Shown here: one piece after another, positions 47,701-59,750 of the stretch
How the letters are laid out: each line of letters opens with the position of its first letter
How positions within the stretch are numbered: position 1 is the stretch's first letter
Origin: Marsupella aquatica
Lineage: Eukaryota; Marchantiophyta
Direction: 5' to 3'
NCBI GenBank assembly: GCA_973895155.1
Contig: OZ316894.1
Location: forward strand, 8,804,001-8,868,000
DNA: 64,000 nucleotides
The notes under the pieces: model-generated
What the model saw: only the letters and a program-made list of their open reading frames with translations
Told to the model about the DNA's origin: nothing
Database searches by the model: none
Translations under genes and position numbers: made by a program

Positions 47701-49240
47701 GGGCCAAGACTCACCACAAGTTTCACAAGCCGTGCTGGAGGACGCTCTTCTTGATGTATATTTGAATGAACGCTTCAGCAAAAGGTTCGACATCTTTGTC
47801 TGGACAAAAGACGACATCTTTTATCCTCTGATCCTTTGTTCTTGTCAAACCTTAGAGAGAAGTTTATGGGGTACTTTATTGATGGGTATTGTGATTCTGA
47901 TATGGTTGATTACAGTAAAGTTGTTGGGGCTGCCTCTATGCGTTGGCTGACTCATGCCGATGCTTACCTGCATCCTGATACTTCGTCGAAAGATAGAGAT
48001 ATCCACTGGAAGGAACTCATGAAGTATCCTGACTACATATATGAAGCCATAGACTCAGCAAAGTCGGGGAAGCAGGTCAGTAATCGAGTATCAACAATTG
48101 CCCATGCTCATTTGGGGAAAGCTGAAGATTGCCACAAAAGTTTCCGATAATTGAAGTCCACTTTCCTTCCGATTTTTCTGTAGAGAACTTTTCATAAAAT
48201 ATTGCCACAAGTATGTGACTTTGTTAGCAATCTTGCCTAAACAGCTCACACTCTTTCCGGAGCACAGTCTCCTTCGAAAATACAAGGCCCCTTACCTTTG
48301 GAGGTACCCTCAAAACGTTGAGGTAGGAACGGGGGTAGGAAGATCCATTTTGGGAAAGATATATGACCTCGGGACCGCCCAGGAGGCGAGAATGGGCCCT
48401 TCGTTTTGCCGTGGTACGTGCATGCTCCTTTTTCTCCTTCTTAACGTTTTCTCCTTTCCAAACCATTCATCAAAGCATTGTGAGAAGACTAGGAATACAT
48501 CTAACCGACTTCTGCTGTTTCGCATCTATTCATATCGTCTATATCGTGATTTTTGTAATTTGACAATTTGACAAAAATGAATTCCAACGCTGTTCCTGAA
48601 AAATAGTGAACTGGTGGTCTGCAGATCACTACAAAGTTGATCCAGCTTTCATTGTTCCGGGTTCAGCAAAGTATATCGAGAAATGGAATGGGAATTATAA
48701 GCGATATCGTCAGGACATGGCCCGAGCGTGCGCGAAAAAGGAAGACGATCCCGAGGGACCGAATCGGGTCAATAAGAGCTGGAAGATGGTACCGTCGATT
48801 TCCGCCTGACCGGATGTGTTCACCTGGGCATTTGCTATTGTCTATCTTATTCAGAACTGCACTACATGCAGCATTCACAACCAGACTTGAATTGTCAGAT
48901 GATGTACATCGGTATCCTTGGGTTCCTAACTGATTCTGGGATGTTTCCAAATCGTCAGGTTCTTTATGGAGCTCCTTCGTTTAAGGAAAGGACGGAGGAG
49001 CGGCAACAGATAATAGAAGAGGCGTCCGCCATTTATCAGTTTGTGTATCGCACAGCACAACAGGACTGTGATGTGGGCAATGCCAAGATTGCCTTTGTTT
49101 GGAATGTAGCCGGGGTGGCCCTGTCTTCCATATATGCAGACAGCCAGCCCAAGGAATCCATTGTCTATTCCGGTAGCGCTTACAATGAGATCCACAAAAG
49201 ATCCAAGGGATCAGCTTCTGCTTCCCGACGAGCGTTCTAA
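41791..49240 (+). CDS. RDR: RDR-gamma-type RNA-dependent RNA polymerase with N-terminal dsRNA-binding motif (~24 exons)
   Basis: Exons: 41791-42124, 42228-42413, 42535-42828, 43180-43401, 43677-43726, 43753-44006, 44112-44247, 44608-44670, 44806-44962, 45087-45143, 45213-45251, 45284-45434, 45609-45699, 45792-45923, 46063-46140, 46301-46404, 46514-46662, 46812-47037, 47214-47439, 47633-47784, 47856-48075, ~48245-48413, 48607-48788, 48959-49240. Phases agree throughout, giving ~1317 residues. Residues 1-170 are acidic. Residues ~179-246 (exon 3) form a DRB-like dsRNA-binding motif (LCQRKRVKLPTY, GPAHAPKFQASV, AEQAAAKEAL). From ~exon 6 the order matches RDR3/4/5: FMHVHTLPTVSKYIAR, TDGTGFIS, KLSRDLIVLLSIGGV, GTFYLMGTADPTGTL, GDLDGDLYW (DLDGD at 47398-47412, ~residue 970), GRSILGKIYD, AFVWNVAGVAL. 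RDRs copy RNA into dsRNA for silencing; RDR-gamma function is little known. The exon 5/6 gap is 26 nt and the exon 22 start is uncertain. Confidence 0.85.
44260..44409. repeat. 75-bp tandem duplication inside an RDR intron
   Basis: Copies 44260-44334 and 44335-44409 both begin CTCATG-AAATA-AAATTTTG and end GAATTGCTTATCCACC. They differ at three or four bases. The array lies in the intron between exons 44112-44247 and 44608-44670, so it does not affect the protein. Confidence 0.95.
46686..46739. repeat. 18-bp triplicate repeat inside an RDR intron
   Basis: ATCGATATTTCTCAGACA occurs three times head to tail (46686, 46704, 46722) with one substitution in the middle copy. It lies between exons ending 46662 and starting 46812. 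Confidence 0.95.
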
Positions 49241-50832
49241 AATGGGCATGATACAATGGAACGAGAGTTGGATTACAAGGCGCAAGGTTTGGTCTGGATG
49301 ACGTAAATGAAGTGCCCTTACTGGTGGCGTTTTGCCCTAAACCCTAAACTCACTTTCCCTCTCCTACTGAATCTTCACGATGATGGCCAAATTAGAGTGC
49401 CGGCCACAAATGACTTTTCAGAGGTCGATCTGGGGGAAATTTGACATGCGCAAGTGATGTTGCAGCACTTGCATCACATTACTAAAAGTTTCTGTTGCTA
49501 TGCCAGAGACCTCGACCTTGGTCCCTCGTGTCACTCACATCACCGTTGAAAGGAGTTTGTGATACAAAGGAGTTTATGAGACTCTGCTACAGACATCGGC
49601 ATTGAGCAGTTTCACAGTACAAACCAGTTTTTGCTTTGGTGCCACGCACTTTTGGCATTCGGCAGCCTTTCATGTTCCGAACTTAGGATTGCAACTTCAG
49701 ATGTCTCCATTTTTCCGTCTCCTGTTGAATAATTTAAGGGATGACGGCACAGCCAGATCTGTTAGTTGCAGACAATCACATTTTGATCTTTTGTGCCCTC
49801 TTAGAGTGGGCATGGCACAGTTTTGGTGGAAAATAGGAACTTTCAGTTGCAGGCACATGCCATTTTGAACTTTTGTGCCCTCTCAGAGTGGGCATAGCAC
49901 AGTTTTAGTAGAAAATAGACAGGACTGACACTTCTTCCCGGTCAGTCCTCTGGCTAATTGTATCCACGGCTTTGTGATTATTAATGAAGAAAGGTTTTCA
50001 ATTGGCTTGCAATCCTGTCCTGCGCTCTTCATCCAATTTTCTGGCTGTCTGTGAGATTGGAGTTTGGAATATGTGACAATAGAAACTGCAGTGCGGCCTA
50101 TTTCACAACTTCAGGTCTGGTTCACGGCGAACGTAATTAATGGTGCAGGGAATTGCAGAGGTAACCGCTACGGGGTAAGGACCACATCATCCTTGAGAAA
50201 AGCTACACTGCATCTCAATACGAGCTGGTACTATAGTTACGACGAAGTCATATCATTTGATGTTGATTTGAGTGTTTAGTTCCTTATTATAGAAAAGCTA
50301 TGTCGAGCAGCGAGTGTGGAGGAAACGACAAGGACAAGTCCCAGGTACACAAATCATCTGCTCCGCTCCTAAAGATTGCATCTCAGTGGTTTGCACTGGT
50401 CCACATTAACCGCCCAGAGAATTCAGGGAACTTGCCTCAACTGATGTTTTTTCTAAGCTTATTTGATTCAAGTAGCTAACCTCTACATTCTGTTTAATCA
50501 CGGAAGAACCCCCAAATTGTACAATGAATTTGCACTCCCACCTCTACGGGTTAGTCCACAGCTGTACAGAAGATCATAGGCTAGCATGTTTATAGAAAGG
50601 AACAAACAGTCAAACTGACACACTCAAGCTGTGTAAATTCTGAACTTCATTGAAGCCAGAATGAAGCCTGCTCTCCAGAGATGATTGATCATGTATGAAG
50701 GCGCTCATGAGCATGTAACATTCGCTAGGCCTAACAACCAGACCTGAGACGCGCAGTCAGGGCAAAAAATCCCAGCAGGCAATTTTGCCGATCGTATGGA
50801 TGATCATCCAAGCTTGCTTCCAACACTCAACT
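49241..50832. other. 3' flank between convergent RDR and small membrane-protein genes
   Basis: No supported gene; it includes two 3' UTRs and the duplication at 49766-49918. Confidence 0.45.
49766..49918. repeat. tandem duplication, period 81 bp
   Basis: TTGCAG at 49766 and 49847 each lead to ATTTTGA-CTTTTGTGCCCTC, AGAGTGGGCAT and GCACAGTTTT then GAAAATAG. Two copies, ~85-90% alike by eye. Confidence 0.85.
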
Positions 50833-51572
50833 TTAGTCTCCACCTTTGTCCTCACTCTCTTTCCTAGCCAAGTAAATCTTCCGCTTCTTCTCTAGCTCTG
50901 CCAGCTCTTTCTCAGTAGGGCTCAGCAGCCAATCCTTGCCTGCATCCAACCATCTAGACACCTGCATTTCCACTATGTTGTTATGGACTCCACGTAGCTC
51001 AACAATTGAGAGGAACTGATGAATCACGGACTTCAATTCCAGTCAACACAAAACTGAGAGCACAAGTTCCAGAAACACTACTCCTACAAGACAAAAATTA
51101 GGGCCCTGCATCCCATATACCTCCAAAACGGTGCTGCGCTAGAATGACAAACAAAAATATTTCTCTCATAACTCCTCAAAATACGTGAGACTCGACATAC
51201 AGCATCATCAATCACAGGATTGCAATCTCTGTCTTACTCAAACCAATCCCGAGCCGATGGAATGCACATCTGAAAATTTCATTTCTTCCGATTCCTGAGC
51301 TGGAATGAGCCGATCGCCAGATAATTTAAAGTAATCAGACGGTAACGGAGAGCAGAATCTAACAATCAACAAGGGGCAGCAGAGAATGGAGGACGGCAAA
51401 CAAACAGGAACACAGAAATTAATCATGGACAGGAATGAGCAACCAGAGTTTCTCTTACAGCGGAGAGCGCGTGAGGCTGAGGGCCGTAGTCAGCTGTGAG
51501 CACTACCACTGCCGTGATGGATGTGGCTAAGATCGTGAATCGCCGAAGCAGCCGGTCTCTGCCCGCTTCCAT
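50833..51572 (-). CDS. small single-pass membrane protein, two exons (hypothetical)
   Basis: Exon 1 is 51459-51572 (38 codons) with donor GCT|GTAAGA. Exon 2 is 50833-50961 (42 codons plus stop) after acceptor ATGCAG|GTG. They join in phase 0 to an 80-residue protein. A basic N terminus (MEAGRDRLLRR) precedes one hydrophobic helix (FTILATSITAVVVLTA). Then comes ADYGPQPHALSA and a charged helical tail (LSPTEKELAELEKKRKIYLA). A further short exon between them, for example encoding SVIHQFLSIVELR, is possible. I do not recognise the family. The compact basic-TM-helix layout would fit a small organellar or ER membrane protein (inference). Gene reality rests on strong splice sites and clean composition. 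Confidence 0.6.
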
Positions 51573-51859
51573 CTCGTGTTCTGCGATCCTAAAACTCTAA
51601 AACCCTCCTGCTCTCGTCTCCGAACTTCTCAAGGTGTTTTCCATCCAAACCCTTAACCCTTAAGCTTTGCACCTGGCCCCAAAGAGTACTATTAGGGCGT
51701 CTCAAAGGTCAAAGCATTAATTTTATATATTGAGATATAATTTGGTTGAGACGAGAGCACGGATATATATATATAGTTCAATATCCGTGCGTTACGCGTC
51801 TCAAAGGTCAAAACATTATATATATAAAAGTTCAATATCGGAGCGTTTACACAAAAGAT

Positions 51860-52340
51860 GTCATGTCGATCAAGATTTGGTTGAGAAAACAAATGTTGTG
51901 TTGGCCAAGAGTTTGTTGAGAAAAAAGAAATTGTGTAGGCCAAGAAGTTGTTGAGACAAAGGATGTCGTGTCGCACGGCTAAGAAGTCATTGAGAAAAAA
52001 TGTCGTGTTGACCAAGACGTCATTGAGAACAAAAATGGCATGTCGGCCAAGATGTTGTTGAGAAAAAAGATGTCGGTCGGCCAAGGAAATTGTTGAGAAA
52101 AAATACCCGTGCATTGCACAAAAGATGAAAAACAATATGACGTGGATGTTATTATGTGAAAATATCATGAAGTACAAAAATGTTCATTAATAAAAGAGAA
52201 GTCATTTTGCCAAAGATATCACTATGATTGTGAAGATGACATTAAGGTAAAGGTGTCATTTTGCCAAAGATATCATGAAATAAAAGATGTTATAAGAAAA
52301 AAGTTGTCAATTCACCCAAGTTGTCATTATGTAAAATTAG
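51860..52340. repeat. degenerate ~35-bp tandem repeat
   Basis: Units of the form ATGTCGTGT-GGCCAAGA then GTTGTTGAGAAAAAAG repeat about seven times to ~52110. They then decay into GATGTCATTATGTG / AAAGATATCA words. CCGTGCATTGCAC sits in the array, and related CCGTGCGTTACGCG lies just upstream near 51784. These resemble ends of non-autonomous plant elements. Confidence 0.7.
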
Positions 52341-55300
52341 TTGTGAAGTAAAACTCAAGGAGGGAAGGAGCGAGTCGACCAAGAGTCAGGGTTGTTGCCT
52401 CTCAATCCCAGGCTAGATGCTATCGTCACGGCCTGCATCCAAGGGGCGGCATGGTTTTCTTGGTCCTATTCCCTTGTCCTTGACCTTGTCTTTTTCTTGT
52501 TTTGTTTTGTTTTTTACCCAAATTATCCCTGCATTTGAATGACGACCACTCTATAAATTGGTGTCTATTTGAATGACAATCACTCTATACTGGGCGAGAG
52601 GCTGCCCTACATTGCGAGTGTGCCCTCGCCCGACACCTTGCCATCAGCGTCCGTGCCATGTGCTTCACTATGTCTTTGGGCCTTATTACTTTTGTTTTTT
52701 TACATTGAAAATGACAGGGCGAAAATCACCACAAATATTGGGAGAAAGTTTTTTTATTAGTGTTTGCAATAGTCTATTACACAAAACTATGCTCCGTTGC
52801 AATATTTACTTGCATGTGAGTATGTATAATACTTACTGCCATGGATTATGGAGGGAGTATCCCCCTTGATCCTCGTGCATTGTGTTAAAACCTTTCACTT
52901 TTTTGTTGGTGCCCTATATGATTATTTTCTGCATGTCTTGGACAATGGTGTAACTTTTTCTGAGTCACAAAAACTCAATTCACACTTTGGCTTTATTACA
53001 TACCTTTGACCAAATTTGGTGCAACTTTGTATTAGAGTCTTTAATAATGTTAATGGTGGGACACTTTCTTTCTTTTTGTTAAAAATGATATGTGGATGTG
53101 GATGACTTTTTTTTTGTGGCGGGTATATTTTCAATTAATATTTTTTTGTCTTTAAGTGATATGTGCATGAATTTTTTGTAGCCGGTGCATATTTGTTGAC
53201 AGTGATAAAATACAAGTCACATCTTGTCTAGTAAAATTATATGTCCATAAAATGCAAGTCACATAATGACTAGGAAAAGTATCAGTGCATGATATTGAAA
53301 AGTTGCCCACTTACTGTACAAGAGTAGAAGTACAACAAAAAAACAAACCAAAAAAAAAAGTGTAGAAGTACAACAGATGTAAAAAAAAGTAATAAACTAG
53401 GAAGAAGTGCTAAAAATTCTATGAGATTTGTTTAAGGGTTAAATATACAATATTGGAATCTAGAATTAACCAGAAAGAATAGCATTAGGAGAACTTAAAG
53501 CCAGGATGGACAGACAGGTTGTCCATTAAGCCCGCATACATAAATGAAACATAAAAATCTGCAAGGTATTACTATTCACTTTTCTATCCATAAAGTGCAC
53601 TGTCAAGGACCAAATCATCATTTGTGTCTAACTATTTTACCAGTTGCTAACTCTATCACCACTTCTGTAATTAAGATACTTTGTCAATGGCCAGAGCTTT
53701 TTAGTTAAAAGCTTGGTTCCTTCTCCCAATACTTTTTCCCCCTCCATATAGTTACTTTAATCAGTTTTTAGAGTTTAATAAAAATATAAAGTACATTTAG
53801 GTCCTTCTATCAATACCTTATTTGGCCTTCATGGTTCATGAAATTTTGAGTAGATTGAGTGCTTTGTATTTTACTCATACCGCCTCAAGTAATTTTCTCA
53901 ATGGTAAAAAAAAATGAACTCAATTTCTTCAAAAATATTTTTGTATGTTTGTAAGCCCCACAAAAAGGGGAAGAAAGCATAATGACTTGTGAACCAAAGA
54001 AACAATTTCAACCAAGGAGATGAGGTGGGAAATCTAAAGCCCAAATAAGCTCAATTTTTACAAATGGATTACAATTTTTCTACACACTGCCTCAAGATTC
54101 TAGGGCATTGATACTTCGCGGAATGACTATATGACTTTCGGAAATGTTGTTATGGTATCTTATTTTTTATAGAGCATTGCTCTTGTTAGGGGGATGGTAG
54201 TAATTTTTTCATTGCGGAGCTAAAGAATACTTTAATTTGCATAAGCATTATTGTGGAATGATATTTTCAGAGACCATTATTTGTGTTATAAATAGTCTTT
54301 TAATTGATTGCTATAGAGCTACTTGAGATTTGTTTTTGGTATTATTGTTGTAGGATGAATCCTATTTACGACCCCATCACCTGCTTATCAAACGATTTAC
54401 ACGACAAATACGTATTTCCTCCTACTAAAATTGTTTGTTATTGTATGACGGGACGTGAAAGGACGCTATTTGGATTCTATTGCATGTAGGATGAGTATGT
54501 TTGATTCCGCTCTCGGAAGTGTAATTTTTGATCAAGTCTACCGACTAGCCTCTCTGATTTTGATCAAGTCCTGTGGACTACACCACACACACTCCTACTA
54601 GTCGTTGGTGGAGTGCTGTCACCACCCCTCCTACTCACATGGTTGACCAAACTGTGCAAGGATTCCTTAGACACTTCTTGGGGAAAGAACACAATCGTGA
54701 ACCAGAAAAGATAACGCCACACCAAAACTTGAGGAATCAAACCAAATCCATATCTTTTGGAAAAAATGTCATAACACATTGCGAGGACAACCCGGCCTCC
54801 TGCCGTCTGCCCAACTCTTGCCTCACTGGGGCAAGTGCTACACCTCTCCCTCACTACTTTGGCTTGATTCCCTCTTCTGGCTATGAGCTAACTTCCCTAA
54901 AACCAACACTAGACTGAGTGCCCCCCTTCACTACTACGGGGCTCTCCCCCTAAATACTCAAAACAACACACCAAAGCACCCCTCACGGGGTCACAAGGAT
55001 GGCGGCTACCCTAGCGGCGCCGCTAAAACCTTCACGAAAGAAATCCCTAATCCTAAAGCATGCGGCAAACACATGCTCCTAAAACCCTAATCTAACAATG
55101 GGACCGACGGTGCCTTCAACGGCGCCCCAACATTGCTCTGTGAACCGCAAAAATGCAAGGGACCCCACAATTGCTGAAACTATGTGTCACTCTGATTTCA
55201 CCTCTGAGCTCACCCCTGGGTAGCCCTACTCCACCTGATCATGAATCACAAAACCGCTCCCGAAACGGACGTCGAATGACCAAGTTACGGTCGTTTCAGT

Positions 55301-55470
55301 ATCACTTATTTATCAACTTCGTCGAGCCTTAACTTACTCATCCTGGCTCCGTTTGAGGAGCGCCGTCTCTTGTTGGAATTAGCTCCGCGAGCTCTTTCCA
55401 ACAAGCCCGTGAGTGCACCCTTCCAAAAAATTTCAAAACCCAAAGGTCGTATGACTAAGTCCGTATGACT
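52341..55470. other. gene-poor region grading into a repeat element
   Basis: No supported gene. 54525-54575 has a short direct duplication of TTTGATCAAGTC. From ~54560 the composition shifts and looks like the non-coding part of the element described at 55474-57340. Confidence 0.4.
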
Positions 55471-55473
55471 ACC

Positions 55474-56017
55474 CTAGTCCTCCTCCTCCTCACTCACGAT
55501 GCCATGGCTTGAGCCCCATGAGTTGGTCTCTTCGTCACTCTCAATTGGAGTGGAGACTACTTCGTTTCTCTTCTTCTTCACAGGTGTACTCCCACTAGTG
55601 TTCCCTTGCTTTCTCAACGCCGCCAAGGCTTGCCAAGCCCTGACATAGCCCTCATCGATGGTATCCTTCCACAAGGCAGCCTCCTCTCCAGATTGCAACT
55701 CCAACGGTAAAACCTGCCCGGTGGCCATGGGAGTCCCCGGTGTCACATATCTGGGCTGCGTCCCCGGGGTTCCCGTATTGACCTCCATCCTCCATCACAT
55801 TGGCAGAGGTCTTGAGATAAATTCGACGGAAAACCTTCCTCATAACCGGTGCGGGACTTGCTGCCGGTCCAATGCTCATTGCCGCCTTTCTTCCTTCTCT
55901 CTCCTCCTCAATTAGTGTCGCAGTGTACTCACGGTAAGCGGCCTTGTATCTACAAACGTGAGTCGCGCTGAACTCAGGCTGATCAAGCATCCATTCTCCA
56001 GAAAAATTCCCAATCAC
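55474..56017 (-). pseudogene. frameshifted acidic-tail ORF within a GC-rich element
   Basis: Two minus-strand frames overlap at 55652-55788. The upstream frame (from 56017) encodes a basic/acidic helical region (EYTATLIEEEREGRK) and runs to RIYLKTSANV. The other frame then carries on with a clean GTPGTQ...DEGYVRAWQALAALRKQ sequence. It ends in KKKRNE and an acidic SEEEED tail at 55474. A single shift near 55790-55810 would join them. Composition and setting suggest a transposon-derived or gag-like gene, but no diagnostic domain is visible. Decay, a short intron or programmed frameshifting are alternatives. Confidence 0.45.
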
Positions 56018-57171
56018 CGAATCCCGTCACCACATTCAAATCTTGGCTCGGACGGCCCCCGTATCACGATCAAGAACCACCCTCAATTTCCCCTAGAGTC
56101 ACTCAATGCCGCCGCCGCTAATTTCCGGAAAAAGTAAGCCCCCAATCTCCAATAATCAACCATGAGAGAGCTTAAAAAATAATTGCAAGGGCTGGAGAGA
56201 GCTTTCAGCCAGGAGTTGAGAAAACACCAAGTTTTGCTTTCGACAATGAAAGCAATCGCTTGCGGCGGAGAAAGGAGAGAAAGGGAAAAAAACAAAGGAG
56301 AAGAAAAATACAAAGGGGGCAGGACTCCCCGAGTCCTCCCCTTTGTTTCACGTCGACCTCTACACTTCCTCGCGCCTGCCACCTTGCGGCGGCGCCTACC
56401 CTGACTCGCAGCCTCCCGATCACCAGGAGCATTTAATGCCCCCCACCCTGCTCCTTACGTCGCTCCCCTCCGTGCCCAGGCAGCCCTGCATGCGGCAGCA
56501 CTTAGTGCTCCCCGGCTACGCCTTACTCGCGGCAACTCGCGGTTGCAGCGCTCCTTCGGCCCTCCTCTTTGCCCTGGCAGTTCTCCCCCTTTGTTTGTAC
56601 CCAAGGGCCCTTTTGGGGGATTTAACCCCCTCGGCTACCTCCTTTCTCGCGCCGGCTCACGGTGCCCTCCCTGCCCAACACAGTGCGCCTCCCTATGCAA
56701 GGGGGCTGGGTCTCCCGAGTGCCACCTGGTCACTCGTGGGATGCATTCGGCTCGCCTCCCTATGGAGGCTCGCCCCATGCCCGGCCACCGTACGGGGCAT
56801 TTAACCCCCCCCCCCCCGCAGCCTCCTTTGTCCCCGGCCTGCCGTAGCGCTTTGCTACCCCGACGCCTCCTCCTCAACTAGCACTCGCGGGGCCCCTTTT
56901 TGGGGGTTTTAAACCCCCCGTTCCTTCCTTCTAAATCCCTTGCGCCCTGGCAGCCTCCTTTATCCCCGGCTTGCCACCCTGCGCTCGTGGCACGCGGCCC
57001 TATGAAGGGCTTGCTGCCTCATCACTCCCGGCCCTTCACTCCCGGGATCAGCCCTCTTGCTAAAGCAAAAAATAATTTCCCCCCGACGTCAATTGTCGGG
57101 GTCACGCCTTCTTCGCGCGGCCCTCTCCCTAGTAATTTTTTTCCTGAGTTCTTTTCCTAAACCTTGCTATT
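56018..57171. other. C-rich GC island of the same element
   Basis: Strongly C-rich on the plus strand (C11 near 56807-56817, many CCTCCTTT and CCCGGC words). Apparent long frames here are low complexity and not supported. CCTTTTTGGGGG / TTTAACCCCC words recur every few hundred bases. Confidence 0.45.
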
Positions 57172-57339
57172 GGGGTCCCCGGAAATGGCCATAAAATAAC
57201 GGGGAATCCCCCAAAGCAGTGCCTTCCATCAAATTCTATTTCTAAGGGACCCAACGGGGTCCCCGGAAATGGCCATAAAATAACGGGGAATCCCCCAAAG
57301 CAGTGCCTTCCATCAAATTCTATTTCTAAGGGACCCAAC
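57172..57339. repeat. 84-bp perfect tandem duplication
   Basis: Units 57172-57255 and 57256-57339 are identical by eye, from GGGGTCCCCGGAAATGGCC to TAAGGGACCCAAC. 84 is a multiple of three, so a minus-strand frame reads the same 28 residues twice. The perfection indicates a recent event. Confidence 0.95.
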
Positions 57340-59464
57340 GCAGTAAAATACTCCGGTCCATCATAAGTTATGGAATTAACTTTAAAAAATTAAAAAAAAC
57401 TACGTATTTACAATGGTTATTTACATGGCACAACCCAGTTCACAATTATCAAGGATTTTCAATGACGGGAATCCCCGTCACAGACCCCATGAGAGATCCC
57501 TTCCAAAATTCCTGGCACAAGAGCGTGCCACATCAACAACAACCACAACCAACAAGACTCATCAATTTTATGAATCAACTTACAGTTTTCATTTGTGTTT
57601 GCGTCAATTTGGGTGTAAATGTTGGGACGCCATGCTGTAAAAAAATGAAAAAATTTAGAAACTGTCACTATGTAACCATTTTAGTTACATATCCAATTTT
57701 AAAAATTAAATTCAAAGATTTAAAAAGTCTTTTTAAAATAATAAACAATGACTAATAACTAACTTGATAACTTCCTTGTTAAAGTGTAATTGGCACATGG
57801 AGTAAGATTTTCAGCCTTTTGTGATTCAGGCAAACTGCCAGTTATGGTCGGAACTTGAACTAAATGAATTGATTCAATTCATTTGATCAGACATTGATCT
57901 GGTTTCAAATGGACTTGCCACGGATTGACTATTGACTCTTGTAGCTTGAGAATTTGGTTGCATGTAGCAAAAAAACCTTATTTTGATAACTACTTGTGAT
58001 AACCATGCTGTTAACTTTTGGCTTGCAAAGCAAAGTATTCATGTGGTAGTTGAAAATATGTCAACTTCTCAGGCATGGCTGAATGGGTTCCACAATTGAT
58101 TTCGTGAGAAAATCTAATCTAATCTAAAAATACAAGTTGTAAAATCTATCCTATTTGTCCAACACAACATGACTACCAACTTCTTTTCCTAATCAAACTT
58201 CTCTCTTTTGAAAGCTTAAGCGTTGCCCTTGTCCATTTGGTGAATAGTTGCGTCAAGGTCATGAGGCTATTAACCTATAATTCAAAACTTGCCAAATTCA
58301 GACTTCAGTGAAATCTCCAGAATTTCCAATAATGTGAAAGTACATAGACAAATCAGTTGACAAATATTCTACAAAGAGGACTCAGCTACTAGGAAGCTTA
58401 GGGTTCCTTGCTTAGAAAAGCAGATTTCTCAATTGATCTGGACAAAGTAGTATTCTCAACTCAAATTGAGTGCCTAGGGCAATTTAGTAATCAAATATAG
58501 TGTCATCCAATGCCCAAATCAACTAACGTAAACAAAATTGTGCCTTGGGTTTATTAATTAATGTTCTAAAATTAGTGAAAATATCTCATAGATCTTAAGT
58601 GTTTTAATGTGTGCTAGCAGAGCATTATGGACCATATTAGCCTCTCAAAACGCAAGCTCAAACAAGGCCTAAAAAATGTAGCCAGGGGGTCCACGAACTA
58701 ATTTTCAGAGAACCCTAGTACTCTTGTTACAAGAAGCTCTTTGAGTAATGTTTTGGATATGGAACTTCCGGACATCATGTTTTTCATACGGCTGCTCTTG
58801 TTCCAAGGAGCACTTCGAGTACTTTGCTGTTGCGGAGCTTTGGAAATTTTTTAATGTGCATCTTCACTTTCTCAATTTGACTTTGTGGTTAGGTTGACAA
58901 AATTGCAGGTAAACTATTAGTGAGAGAATTTACCATCCATTTGAAGTTGGGTAGTCTCATGATTAGGTGTAAAATGGTTTGTCCCCTATCACAGTCCATG
59001 GGATAGTTGGAAGCAACGTAACTGTCCATCCGGGCTTTAGTTTCAGCATTAGGATAACAAGGATTACAAATATTAAGAGAGGTGTCAATGTAAATTTAAA
59101 ATCTAAACTATACAAGGGATGCACCTTGATAAGACACATTGAAATAAAATTACAGAATAAAAAGTCTGAAAATATTGAAAGATAAATTCCCCATATTAGA
59201 GATATCTGTAAAGTATGCTAACCATGGTCGAGTGTGACTCGATTGGCCGTGAACATAGTCGAGTCATTGGTATTTAACCCAAGTTTGCGGGCCGAACGTA
59301 ATTAATGTTTACCGAACCTAATAGTGTATAGGAAGATTTCGTGCATGAATTTTGTGTATGAAATCTTTCCATCTCCTGGATTAACAAAATACGCGAACCC
59401 CTACCGCAGTTGAGAGAGGACCTTTGGAGTGTCTTGGCAAAGAAACGGAACGTAGCTTTCAATC
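57340..59464. other. AT-rich gene-poor region
   Basis: No supported gene. The last ~60 bases are the probable leader of the exon at 59465. Confidence 0.4.
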
Positions 59465-59636
59465 ATGGCGGGGAAGCAATTGAGATCTCGTTGCATTCCT
59501 GAGTCTGCAAAAGAATTCTGTTGGAAGAGTAAGGCTGGGAGGGCCCGTCTCCACTTGCAGTGTTTGCCTGCGGAACGGAGCGCAGTTCAAGAAGAGGTCC
59601 GGGAGTGGGAGTTGCAAAAGTGCTTGTCGTCAGCTG
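59465..59636 (+). CDS. probable first exon of a hypothetical gene
   Basis: ATG in ATCATGGCGG opens a clean 57-codon frame (MAGKQLRSRCIPES...EEVREWELQKCLSS). It ends at a strong donor GCTG|GTGAGT in phase 1. The exon at 60980 (acceptor TTTGCAG|GGGATC) accepts phase 1 and continues GDQVLMKRVHARQ. The downstream part is frame-damaged (next entry). No domain recognised; Cys/Lys/Arg-rich. The ~1.34-kb intron holds the 77-bp duplication. Confidence 0.5.
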
Positions 59637-59750
59637 GTGAGTTTTCTGGAATTCTCTTTGCTGAATCAATGCTTTGTTTTCAATGCAAAATGGGCGAGTC
59701 ATATGGATCCTTCTCCTAGCCCTCATCCACTGCACCTTTTTAAACAACCT

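Noticed and set aside
56343-56881. Long plus-strand frames of 112-153 codons
   Set aside because: Pro/Leu/Ala low-complexity text produced by C-rich DNA; several frames are open at once, with no domain.
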